17,874 nt of DNA from DATFJC01 sp964528795. GTDB lineage: Bacteria; Patescibacteriota; Patescibacteriia; UBA2591; UBA6264. The stretch's first letter is position 1. Every line of letters begins with the position of its first letter. The notes beneath the pieces were generated by a model, which was not told where the DNA came from, ran no database searches, and saw only the letters and a list, made by a program, of their open reading frames with translations. Made by a program: the position numbers and the translations under genes. The stretch lies in assembly GCA_964528795.1 (NCBI GenBank), contig CAZGUY010000014.1:1-17874 (forward strand), given 5' to 3'. Positions 7,712-15,187 of the stretch are shown here, piece by piece.

Positions 7712-9298
7712 AAAGAAAAATTATTATAAATATGATGTATCTTTTGTACAAATTTATTTATTAAACCGTTTTCTAAATATGATTTACTATATAATTTAAC
7801 AAAAAGATTAGTTTTATTAAATAAAAGAGATTTTTTAGGTATTAATGATAATAGAATGATTTGTCCTTTATAACCATCTTTTTTTAATTGCTTTAATATT
7901 TCTTGAGAAATGTCAATTTTAAGATATTTTTTAGCAATTTTTAAATAAAACCAAACCTGGGATGATGATTGAGTTTTCTTAGCAATATTAACAATTTTTT
8001 TCCAGTCTATGTTGTTAAATTTAATTTTATGTAAAAGGTCGGTGATGTATTTTAAAAAACCTTGAAAAGCGTAAGAATTTTTATGTTGAGCGAGATTGAA
8101 AACAAAATGACACGCATCTATTATAATTGAATCTTCAGGAGCGATGGAATATAGATTTTTTGCAATTTTAATTTTGTTTAATTTATTAATATTAATTTTA
8201 ACAATATTATTATAGAATAACTTTTTATTAAAGTGTAAATCTATGAAAATACCATTTTTATAAAAACTATGAAGTTCTTGATTTTTATTAATTATTTGTC
8301 TAAGTTTTATAATTTTATTAATATGCTTATTAAAAATGTTAGTAAGATTTTCAGAATAATTTTTTAATTCTTCCGTATAAAGATTTTTTTGAAGTCCTTT
8401 TCTTAACCAAGATAGTGTTTCTTCTAGTATTATAATAATCCCTGACAGGTTATTATTTTTTTCTTCTTGTAATATTTGTAAGAATTTATTTTCAGCTTTT
8501 AATAATTTTTTTTGATCAATTAAATCTTTCTCTCCATTAGATTGAATTAATTTTTTAGTATTTTGGGATAGGCTATTTATAATTTTTTTTAATTCTTTGT
8601 TTATATGAAAATCTCCTGTTTCAAATTTTTTATATAAATCAACAATATTTTTTAAAGTATTTATTTGTTGTTCTAAGCCTTTTCTTAGCTCTTGTAAGGG
8701 ATTAAGTGGGTCATAGTTTTGTTCTTTGTATATTTGTTCTTGGATCAAACTTTCTTTTTCTTTTTTTAGAATAGGGTATTTTGAAATATTTTTATTAGTT
8801 TTGGCACCAAGTATATCAATAATTTTTTTATTCATATCTATATCTAGAGCATTAGTATAAAATGAATTTTTTTGTAATGCTTTATAAATATCAAAGATAT
8901 TTTTTGCAGGGCTAAAAAAATCAATATCACAACTATACCTTGAACCCTTTTTATATTGTTTGTTTGTATATTTAAAGGTGTTTTCTTTTAATAAAATCTT
9001 TTTAAAGGGTAGTTGCCTTATTTTGTCAAAAACTTGCTTTGAATCATTATAAGATTGTTTTAAAACTTTAAATCTTTCTTTTAAGTTTTTTAAAAATTCT
9101 TTAGGTATATCTGGTTCGTTTTTTAGCACAAGATAAGCAATTCCATCCATACTAGTTTCTTTTATATATTTGTCTAAGGTTGGTATTAGTTTTTTATGAA
9201 TATAAATCTCTGAATTTCTTTTATTAAAAAATTTTTTTACAATTTCTAAAATTATTTTTTTAGCTTTACTTTTTTTGCTCATCTTAGTTTAGTTTTAA
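7680..9298. repeat. Tandem duplication, copy A (period 1618 bp)
   Basis: Second unit of the direct tandem repeat, abutting copy B at base 7680. It retains the original upstream junction with the 405-codon reading frame (TAA, one base, ATG). Its downstream end carries the captured permease start. No inverted repeats, target-site pairs or transposase genes flank the units, so a mobile element is not indicated. Confidence 0.95.
7708..9282 (-). CDS. NTP_transf_5-like nucleotidyltransferase with helical insert, copy A
   Basis: Product of 524 residues identical to copy B; the domain layout is given there (LLKE 97-100, R115, DxD 119-121, helical insert about 195-335, DLH 348-350, helical tail). This copy keeps the presumed ancestral upstream context: the stop TAA of the preceding paralogue is one base before its ATG, so it is translationally coupled to it. 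No Shine-Dalgarno is present. Zero divergence from copy B, including synonymous sites in the segments compared, means that the duplication is very recent, or that the assembly placed one gene twice. The duplicate would be expected to raise dosage rather than add a new function at this stage. Confidence 0.7.
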   Translation of the reverse strand: MSKKSKAKKIILEIVKKFFNKRNSEIYIHKKLIPTLDKYIKETSMDGIAYLVLKNEPDIPKEFLKNLKERFKVLKQSYNDSKQVFDKIRQLPFKKILLKENTFKYTNKQYKKGSRYSCDIDFFSPAKNIFDIYKALQKNSFYTNALDIDMNKKIIDILGAKTNKNISKYPILKKEKESLIQEQIYKEQNYDPLNPLQELRKGLEQQINTLKNIVDLYKKFETGDFHINKELKKIINSLSQNTKKLIQSNGEKDLIDQKKLLKAENKFLQILQEEKNNNLSGIIIILEETLSWLRKGLQKNLYTEELKNYSENLTNIFNKHINKIIKLRQIINKNQELHSFYKNGIFIDLHFNKKLFYNNIVKININKLNKIKIAKNLYSIAPEDSIIIDACHFVFNLAQHKNSYAFQGFLKYITDLLHKIKFNNIDWKKIVNIAKKTQSSSQVWFYLKIAKKYLKIDISQEILKQLKKDGYKGQIILLSLIPKKSLLFNKTNLFVKLYSKSYLENGLINKFVQKIHHIYNNFSL

Positions 9299-10441
9299 AT
9301 AGTTTTTTATATAATTTTTAGTATTTTTATCTTTTTTGTCTTGGAAAATTGATAAAGCATCTATATTATTAATCATACTCACTTGAAGTGGGTCTGACTG
9401 TTTTTTTAGTTTATTAATAATTTTTTGAGGAATATCAAAATTTAAATATTTTTTTCCAAGCATTAAATAACCATATGCATGAGGGGAAGTATTATATTTG
9501 TGGGCTAAAAAAACAAGTCTTTGCCAATTAATTTTTTCTTTTGTTTTTAAATTAAAACCAATATCATAAATTCTTTGTAAATTACACATAAAGCGACTCA
9601 AACCATTTTCCAGAGTTCGTTTAAATCTTAGATGAAGGAAAAAATGATTAGCATCATATAATATACGGGCTTCTGGTTTTATCATTTTAAGACTATTTTT
9701 TTGATAGGTATTTTTATAAATTAATTCTAAAGGGGTAAAATTTTTAAAATAACCGTAGTTATTAGGATAAAAATGGACTTCAAGAAATTGAGGGTTTGTA
9801 TTTGGATTTTTAATGTATTTTATGTCTTTATTATATCCCTTTAGTTTTTCTATTAGCTGTTGTTTTATTATTTTTTTATTTTGTTTATTTTTTTTATTTG
9901 AGATAAAGTTACCATCAGTTGATAAAGGGGGCTGAAAATCAATTTCTAAATCAGCACCGTTTAAAAGAAAATTATTATTTTCAAGAAAAGAATCATATTT
10001 TAATAATTCTGATCTTTTTATTAAAATATCTACATCATTAGAAAAACGAAAGAAAGTTTTATTGTTTAATAATAATTTATAGTTGTATTCTTTAAGTATA
10101 ATTGGTCTGATGCCAACCTCCTTACTTCCCCTTTTTAATAATTTTATTATTTCTTGATTAGCCCTTTCTTTTTCTTTATAGAATTTAAGATATTTTTTAA
10201 CTTCGTTATAAAGCCAACTATTTTGATATTCTGGATATTTTTTTAAGGCTTGATGAGCAATAGATATATTATAAGTAGCTTTAATAAGCGAAAAAAAACT
10301 TTGGTCCTTTAAAATCTCTTTATTAAGTTTAGGTGCGATATTTTGACCCAAGGAGCTCCTGATTAATTTAAGTAAAAAGGTTATATTCTCCTTTTTACGT
10401 TTAAATGTTAAAGGGGTAGGGAAGCGATTAAATATTTTCAT
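9284..10441 (-). CDS. NTP_transf_5-like nucleotidyltransferase paralogue
   Basis: The longest reading begins at a TTG at 10501 (405 residues). I prefer the ATG at 10441 (385 residues) because the paralogue at 10528-11664 begins at the matching place (PLTFxRKK) and the extra 20 residues have no counterpart. Neither start has a Shine-Dalgarno. In the 385-residue numbering: IILKEY (114-119), R132, SNDVDIL (134-140, D136/D138), LEVHF (220-224), LYDANHFFLH (261-270), INWQRLVFLA and LMLGKKYLNFDIP in the helical tail. These are the motif order of NTP_transf_5 proteins, members of the nucleotidyltransferase superfamily. The substrate is unknown. It is very similar to the next gene upstream and distantly similar to the 524-residue pair, so the four genes arose by serial duplication. 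It is cytoplasmic, with no signal peptide. Its stop lies one base before the next start. Confidence 0.72.
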   Translation of the reverse strand: MKIFNRFPTPLTFKRKKENITFLLKLIRSSLGQNIAPKLNKEILKDQSFFSLIKATYNISIAHQALKKYPEYQNSWLYNEVKKYLKFYKEKERANQEIIKLLKRGSKEVGIRPIILKEYNYKLLLNNKTFFRFSNDVDILIKRSELLKYDSFLENNNFLLNGADLEIDFQPPLSTDGNFISNKKNKQNKKIIKQQLIEKLKGYNKDIKYIKNPNTNPQFLEVHFYPNNYGYFKNFTPLELIYKNTYQKNSLKMIKPEARILYDANHFFLHLRFKRTLENGLSRFMCNLQRIYDIGFNLKTKEKINWQRLVFLAHKYNTSPHAYGYLMLGKKYLNFDIPQKIINKLKKQSDPLQVSMINNIDALSIFQDKKDKNTKNYIKNYLKLN

Positions 10442-10527
10442 TATATTGGGGCATTTTAATATATTTATAATAAGATAATGCGAGAATTGAGTATACAACA
10501 ATAATTAGTTATTAATTAAAAGTTTGG

Positions 10528-11664
10528 CTATTTAGAATATTTTTTAATATAAATTGTTGTAGCTAAATCTCTTTTGTCTTGTAAAATTGACAAGCCGTTA
10601 ATATGATTTATTATTGCGATTGGCAAAAAATTAGATTCTTTCTTTAATTGTCTTATAATTCTTTGGGGGATATTAAGGTTTAAATATCTTTTCCCAAGCA
10701 TTAAATATCCGTAGGCTTGATGGGATATATTATATTTTTTTGCTAGAAAAAGGAGTTTCCCCCAATTTATATTACTCTCCTCTTTTAAATTAAAAGCAAG
10801 ATCACAAAGTCTTTGAAAATGACCCAAGAATTTATCTAAACCATTTTTTAAGATACGTCTGAGTGCGAAGTGGGTGAAAAAGTGACTTGCGTCGAATAAT
10901 ATTCTCATTTCGGGATATATATACTTAAAACCATTTTTATAGTAAGAGTGTTGAACAATTGAAGATAAGGGCGTGTAATATCTAAAGCGGTTGTAGTTAT
11001 TAGGCTGAAAATGAATTTCAAGAAATTGAGGGTGTGTTGAATCCTTTAGATAACTTAATGCTTTTATATTTTTTGTGAGTTGATAATTAATACCGTCCTT
11101 TTTTTCTTGGGGTGGTTTGTCTGAGTCGTTCATTTTTAATATAACAGAGTTTTCATCTTGTGGTAAATTAGGTTTAAAGTCAAAGCGACAATCTACATCC
11201 CTTAAAAGGTAATTGTTTTTTTTAAGTAGTGCGTTATATTTGAAAAGTTCTGATTTTTTGATAAGTATGTCTACATCATTAGAAAAACGTAAGTAATTTT
11301 TGTTCTTACTTGAATTTAATTTATAATTATACTCTTTTAATATAATCGGAGTTATATTTAATTTTAAATTTATTTGTTTAATATCGTTTATGGTTTTTTG
11401 GTTAGCTTGTTCATGCTGTTTGTAAAATTGAAGATATCTTTTTATTTCGTTATGAAGCCAACTGTTTTGATATTCTGGATATTTTTTTAAAGTTTGATGA
11501 GCTATTGCTAAAGTCATTGTATTTTTTATGAGTGAAAAAAAACTTTGATCTTTTAAAATTTCTTTGCCAAATGCAGGCTTTTCACTATTATTAAAATAAG
11601 ATTTAATTAAATTGACTAAAAATAAAACATTTCTTTTTTTTCTTTGAAAGGTTAAGGGCTTCAT
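10528..11664 (-). CDS. NTP_transf_5-like nucleotidyltransferase paralogue
   Basis: 378 residues. Motifs: IILKEY (107-112), LRF (125-127), SNDVDIL (128-134, D130/D132), LEIHF (215-219), LFDASHFFTH (256-265), INWGKLLFLA (299-308) and LMLGKRYLNLNIP (321-333). The segments KEILKDQSFFSLIK and KKYPEYQNSWL are shared almost word for word with the downstream paralogue, showing an older duplication. The LKE/R...DxD set is the expected nucleotide and metal site of the nucleotidyltransferase superfamily; E216xH218 is the later conserved acidic/His pair. The ATG overlaps the TGA of the upstream GT4 gene (ATGA, 11664-11661), tying it to glycan assembly. Transfer of a nucleotidyl or phospho-group onto a glycan intermediate is a plausible but unproven role. 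Confidence 0.75.
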   Translation of the reverse strand: MKPLTFQRKKRNVLFLVNLIKSYFNNSEKPAFGKEILKDQSFFSLIKNTMTLAIAHQTLKKYPEYQNSWLHNEIKRYLQFYKQHEQANQKTINDIKQINLKLNITPIILKEYNYKLNSSKNKNYLRFSNDVDILIKKSELFKYNALLKKNNYLLRDVDCRFDFKPNLPQDENSVILKMNDSDKPPQEKKDGINYQLTKNIKALSYLKDSTHPQFLEIHFQPNNYNRFRYYTPLSSIVQHSYYKNGFKYIYPEMRILFDASHFFTHFALRRILKNGLDKFLGHFQRLCDLAFNLKEESNINWGKLLFLAKKYNISHQAYGYLMLGKRYLNLNIPQRIIRQLKKESNFLPIAIINHINGLSILQDKRDLATTIYIKKYSK

Positions 11665-12746
11665 GATGCAATAGCTTTTAAAACTTTTCTTATTTTTTTT
11701 GTAAAATTATTCAAAGAATATTTTTGGGATTTCTTTAAGCAGTTATTTTTGTATTTTCCTGGATTTTGAGATATTATTTTAATGGCTTCAGCTAACTTAT
11801 AATCTCTTGGTTTTGTTAAGATTCCCACTTGTTTGTTGATGGTTTCTTTATAACCACCTTTATTTACTGCAACGACTGGTTTGCCACTAGCCATTGCTTC
11901 AATCGGTGTTAAACCAAAATCTTCGTTTTTAGCTGTAGCAATAAGTCCGCGACAGTTTGAGTAAAGTTTTTTTAACTCCTTTTTGCCTATATCTCCTAAA
12001 AATTCAATATTTGAAGGAGCTTTATTTTTTAAGTTTTGAAAATATTTTATAGATTCTTTTTTATTTTCTGGACTTCCTACAATTTTTAAGTTTTGATCTG
12101 GCAATAAAGAAAAAGTTTTTAGCTGTGGTTCAATTCTTTTATCTTTAGTAATTCTATTTACAGATAACCAAAAATCACCATATTTTTTAAAGGAATATTG
12201 TTTATTGTTTACGGGCGGGTAAATTAAAATGGAGTCCCTTTTTAAATTTCTTATTAGTTTTCTTTGAGTATAATTAGAGTTTCCTATTACTATTTTAGGA
12301 GAAAAGGCGTATTTTTTAATAAATTTTTTAAACTTAAAAGCATAAAATTTAAATTTTATTTTACGTTTTAATAATTTTCTTTTATTTAAATTTTCATGAT
12401 AAAAATCCCAAATATATTTTGGTAAAGAATGAACATACCAAACACTGGGTTGATTTTTTTTAGCTCCAGCTAAAGCCCATTCCCCACTTATTAAAAAGGC
12501 ATCATATTTATTAGTAAGGTCTATCTTTTTAAATAGTTTGATGGTTTTTTTCTGGCGCTTAGGCCAGCTTTTAGGCACTTGGCCTATACTTTTTACTGTA
12601 ACCTCCCTAAAACCAAATTTATTAATTTGATCTTTATTGATATTAGTAGTAATTACATCAGCTTTTAATTTTTTAGCTAACATTAAGACGAGCTTTTCAG
12701 CTCCTCCTATTTGGTCCATATAATTATGAAAAATTGCTATTTTCAT
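11661..12746 (-). CDS. GT4 family glycosyltransferase
   Basis: 361 residues, GT-B fold, full length. The N-terminal domain opens with MKIAIFHNYMDQIGGAEK (1-18), where GGAE is the glycine-rich loop. HSLP (106-109) follows, and the linker has YPPVN (176-180). The C-terminal donor domain has SVNRITKDKRI (195-205), FLGDI (249-253) and the EDFGLTPIE signature (E275 and E283) followed by ASGKPVVAVNKGG. It is a retaining, NDP-sugar-dependent cytoplasmic enzyme; the sugar is not predictable. It is the first gene of the second minus-strand block. The 78-bp gap to the divergent sulfotransferase gene must hold its promoter, if it has one of its own. Confidence 0.9.
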   Translation of the reverse strand: MKIAIFHNYMDQIGGAEKLVLMLAKKLKADVITTNINKDQINKFGFREVTVKSIGQVPKSWPKRQKKTIKLFKKIDLTNKYDAFLISGEWALAGAKKNQPSVWYVHSLPKYIWDFYHENLNKRKLLKRKIKFKFYAFKFKKFIKKYAFSPKIVIGNSNYTQRKLIRNLKRDSILIYPPVNNKQYSFKKYGDFWLSVNRITKDKRIEPQLKTFSLLPDQNLKIVGSPENKKESIKYFQNLKNKAPSNIEFLGDIGKKELKKLYSNCRGLIATAKNEDFGLTPIEAMASGKPVVAVNKGGYKETINKQVGILTKPRDYKLAEAIKIISQNPGKYKNNCLKKSQKYSLNNFTKKIRKVLKAIAS

Positions 12747-12752
12747 TTTTAG

Positions 12753-12780
12753 TTGATTTTATTAAGGATAGTTTTATAAT
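12753..12780 (+). promoter_or_regulatory. Promoter-like sequence for the sulfotransferase gene
   Basis: TTGATT (12753-12758), a 16-nt spacer and a perfect TATAAT (12775-12780) lie in the 78-bp divergent gap, leaving a leader of about 38 nt before the ATG at 12825. The match to a sigma-70 consensus is good, although the AT-rich background lowers its weight. I could not pick a convincing -35/-10 pair for the minus-strand GT4 gene in the same gap. Confidence 0.5.
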
Positions 12781-12824
12781 AAATATTAAAGAGTTAATTT
12801 TATACAAAATTAATTAATATATTA

Positions 12825-13724
12825 ATGAAAGGCTTAAAAGTTAAAAAACCTAATTTCTTTATTGTAGGAGCTCCTCGGAGTGGCACTACTTCTCTTTATA
12901 TGTATCTTAAACAGCATTCTGATATTTTTTTTAATCAAAGCCGGAAAGGGTTTTTTACTAGAAAAGAACCTAATTTTTTCTGCACTGATTTTTCTAAAGG
13001 TTTTAGAAAAATTACAAACATGAAAAGTTATTTAGAGTTTTTTCAAGGCTCTAAAAACTTTAAGGCAGTAGGTGAAGCTTCTACTTGGTATTTATTTTCT
13101 AAAGAAGCTATTCCAAGGATAGAGATTTTTAATTCTAAAGCTAAATTTATAGTAATGGTTAGAAATCCTATTGATGTAGCTTATTCTAGTTTTATAATTT
13201 CACGATATTATTTTGAGGAAAATATTAAAAGTTTTAAAAAATCTTGGTATTTACAAGAAAAAAGACGAAAAGGAAAAGCAGTACCAAGGTGGTGTCGGGA
13301 TCCTAAACTTTTATTATGGGGCGAAATTGCAAAAACTGGTCAACAAATTGAAAGATTATTGAATTTTATTCCTAGAAATAGAGTAAAAATTATAGTTTTT
13401 GATGATTTTGTTGATAACACTAAAAAGATTTATAAAGAGGTACTTGAATTTTTAAAACTTAAATATAATGGAAAAAATGATTTTCCGGTTTATAACAAAA
13501 GACGCGATATTAGATCCACAACTGTTGGGTTTATAGTAAACAAGCTTTATCAATTAAATGAGAACATAAATTGGGGGAAATTTTTTCAATGGAATATTAT
13601 AAAAAGTCCTAAAAAGCATTTAGAGCCTGAATTTGAAAAAGAGTTAAAAAAATATTTTAAAAAAGATGTAAAGAAATTATCCAAAATATTAGATAGGGAT
13701 TTGATGTATTGGGTGGAAGGTTAA
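12825..13724 (+). CDS. PAPS-dependent sulfotransferase
   Basis: 299 residues, the usual length for a bacterial carbohydrate sulfotransferase. The 5'-phosphosulfate loop is GAPRSGTTSLY (15-25). RKEPNFF (46-52) corresponds to the K/E-containing segment after the first helices. The 3'-phosphate-binding motif is VRNPIDVAYSSF (112-123, R113 and S121). The region RVKIIVFDDFVDNTKKIYKEVLEFL (186-210) matches the conserved late part of Sulfotransfer_1 proteins, as does the final DLMYW. It would move sulfate from PAPS to a hydroxyl or amine, most likely on the glycan made by the neighbours; PAPS synthesis is not encoded here. It is the only gene on the + strand inside the cluster. Its TAA shares the palindrome TTAA with the stop of the convergent GT-C gene. 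No signal peptide is seen, so it is cytoplasmic. Confidence 0.9.
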   Translation: MKGLKVKKPNFFIVGAPRSGTTSLYMYLKQHSDIFFNQSRKGFFTRKEPNFFCTDFSKGFRKITNMKSYLEFFQGSKNFKAVGEASTWYLFSKEAIPRIEIFNSKAKFIVMVRNPIDVAYSSFIISRYYFEENIKSFKKSWYLQEKRRKGKAVPRWCRDPKLLLWGEIAKTGQQIERLLNFIPRNRVKIIVFDDFVDNTKKIYKEVLEFLKLKYNGKNDFPVYNKRRDIRSTTVGFIVNKLYQLNENINWGKFFQWNIIKSPKKHLEPEFEKELKKYFKKDVKKLSKILDRDLMYWVEG

Positions 13725-15187
13725 TTGGTTTTATATAAATATAAGTTTTTGTTTATAAAGTTCCATTTATCCATTAAAGTAAAATTGGGATTATTTTTAA
13801 AAGTCTTAGTATTATTTTTGTTGTTCCAATTTTTAAATTTGAAAGATTCAACAACCCAAAATCTTTGATTTTTTTGATTTAATGGTAAATTATCTTTAAT
13901 ATTTATAAATTTTTTTAAATATCCGCCAGAATTATATTTTTTTATTTTTTGCTTTGATAGTACAATTTGAGAAATGCGGTCATCAACATAGAAGCTAATA
14001 GGCCAATATGTATAAGGCGAGGTATGTATTATAATATCTTGTTTCTTAATATTAGAGGTAATACAATCAGACATTTCTTGGGTGCTAGTATAAGGTTTCG
14101 TATAAATACTTTTTATAGTATAAAAACTAATAAACACAATAAATACAATAGCCCCTACTTTAATATATTTGTTTTTGATGCTAGTTAATCCCTTTGCAGC
14201 TAAAATATAGAATGCTGGGAAAAACATTAATAAGTATTTAAAATGAAATGCAGAAGATATAAATTTTGAAAATAAAAATATGAGTATAATAGGTAATAGA
14301 AAATAAAGGAATATTAGTAAAAGGTGATTATGAATATTTTTTTTAAATTGCGTTGTAATAGAAAATATCGCTAAGACTGACAAAGTAATAGATAAGATTA
14401 TACTTCTTGTAATATGGTATATAAATAAGGGAATGTTTTTAAGTTCGGGTACCACAACAGGGTATCCTTTTATAAATGATTTGAGGTGAGTAACAAGTAG
14501 TGGTAGCAACGGGATGGAGAAGATAACAGTTAAGAGGATGAGTTTTTTAAAAAGTAATTTTTGTTTTTTAAATAAAGTGTATATAAGCTCGGTGACTATT
14601 ATAAAATAAAACAAATAAGAAGTGTATAAACCCAAAAAGGTTATAATAGCAAAATATATTTTGTTTTTTAAGTTTTTTTGGTCTAAGAGTTTAAGAAAGG
14701 TGTATATTGAAATGACAGATAATAGTGTTATTAATATATAATGCTTTACAAATCTTCCATAAACTAAAATTTTATAAGATAGGCTTACAAGCAGGGCAGT
14801 AACAAGTCCTGTTTTTTGATTAATAATATAGCTACTTAATTTATAAACGTAAAAAATTAACAAAGTATATATTATAGCTGAAAGTAATCTAAACCATAAA
14901 AGCCCTTTTCCAAAGAGCCCCCAGACATATAGTATAAAATTGTAAAGAGGTGGGTTATATTCGCTTGTTTTAATAATTTGTGATTGCGTTTGAAGGCTTT
15001 GTTGCGAGGTAAATATTAAAATAGCTTCATTGTTGTGAATATCCCAGGCAGTAATGTTAGTAAATGATAGTAAAAATCCTAAAATTAAAATAATTACCAA
15101 TAATATATTATAATTTGATCTAAAAATCTGTTTAATTTTTTGAGATAATCTTAATGATAGTTTTGATAACATAGAGTTAAAATTCAT
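13721..15187 (-). CDS. GT-C membrane glycosyltransferase, PMT_2/ArnT-like
   Basis: 488 residues with an N-terminal cytoplasmic stretch, a membrane helix at about 28-43, then WDIHNNEAI (48-56), the acidic first-loop site (D49, E54). YNPPLYNFILYVWGLFG (77-93) corresponds to the HPPLYY segment of PMT_2 proteins. YGRFVKHYILITLLSVISIYTFLKLL (143-168) matches their Ar-x-Y helix. About ten further hydrophobic segments and a soluble C-terminal tail (about 370-488) follow. Such enzymes take polyprenyl-phosphate sugars and glycosylate lipids, glycans or proteins on the periplasmic side. A likely donor source is the membrane GT2 at 16295-17356, two genes upstream. The start overlaps the preceding GT4 gene by 11 bp; the next Met (codon 6, at 15172) would remove the overlap. 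Confidence 0.82.
   Translation of the reverse strand: MNFNSMLSKLSLRLSQKIKQIFRSNYNILLVIILILGFLLSFTNITAWDIHNNEAILIFTSQQSLQTQSQIIKTSEYNPPLYNFILYVWGLFGKGLLWFRLLSAIIYTLLIFYVYKLSSYIINQKTGLVTALLVSLSYKILVYGRFVKHYILITLLSVISIYTFLKLLDQKNLKNKIYFAIITFLGLYTSYLFYFIIVTELIYTLFKKQKLLFKKLILLTVIFSIPLLPLLVTHLKSFIKGYPVVVPELKNIPLFIYHITRSIILSITLSVLAIFSITTQFKKNIHNHLLLIFLYFLLPIILIFLFSKFISSAFHFKYLLMFFPAFYILAAKGLTSIKNKYIKVGAIVFIVFISFYTIKSIYTKPYTSTQEMSDCITSNIKKQDIIIHTSPYTYWPISFYVDDRISQIVLSKQKIKKYNSGGYLKKFINIKDNLPLNQKNQRFWVVESFKFKNWNNKNNTKTFKNNPNFTLMDKWNFINKNLYLYKTN

Noticed and set aside
6090..9282. Toxin-antitoxin or CD-NTase defence role for the nucleotidyltransferase-like genes
   Set aside because: There are no HEPN partner, effector or membrane-killing genes nearby. 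Operon coupling is with glycosyltransferases and the glycan exporter, and the motif order fits NTP_transf_5 better than MNT or CD-NTase.
6062..9298. Insertion sequence or composite transposon as the cause of the direct repeat
   Set aside because: No transposase, terminal inverted repeats or target-site duplication. The unit ends lie inside ordinary genes and share only one base.
6062..9298. CRISPR or short tandem-repeat array
   Set aside because: There are only two long units and no spacers. No regularly spaced short repeats were seen anywhere in the window.
10442..10501. TTG start at 10501 for the 405-residue reading of the nucleotidyltransferase-like gene
   Set aside because: The first 20 residues have no match in the close paralogue, and the ATG at 10441 fits the family start better. 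I saw no ribosome-site evidence for either.
10442..10527. Internal promoter before the nucleotidyltransferase-like gene (TTGTAT and TATAA-like boxes on the minus strand)
   Set aside because: Spacing is poor and the region is so AT-rich that such boxes are expected by chance.
13967..14188. 73-codon + strand frame inside the GT-C gene
   Set aside because: It is antisense to a well-supported coding region and has no family features.
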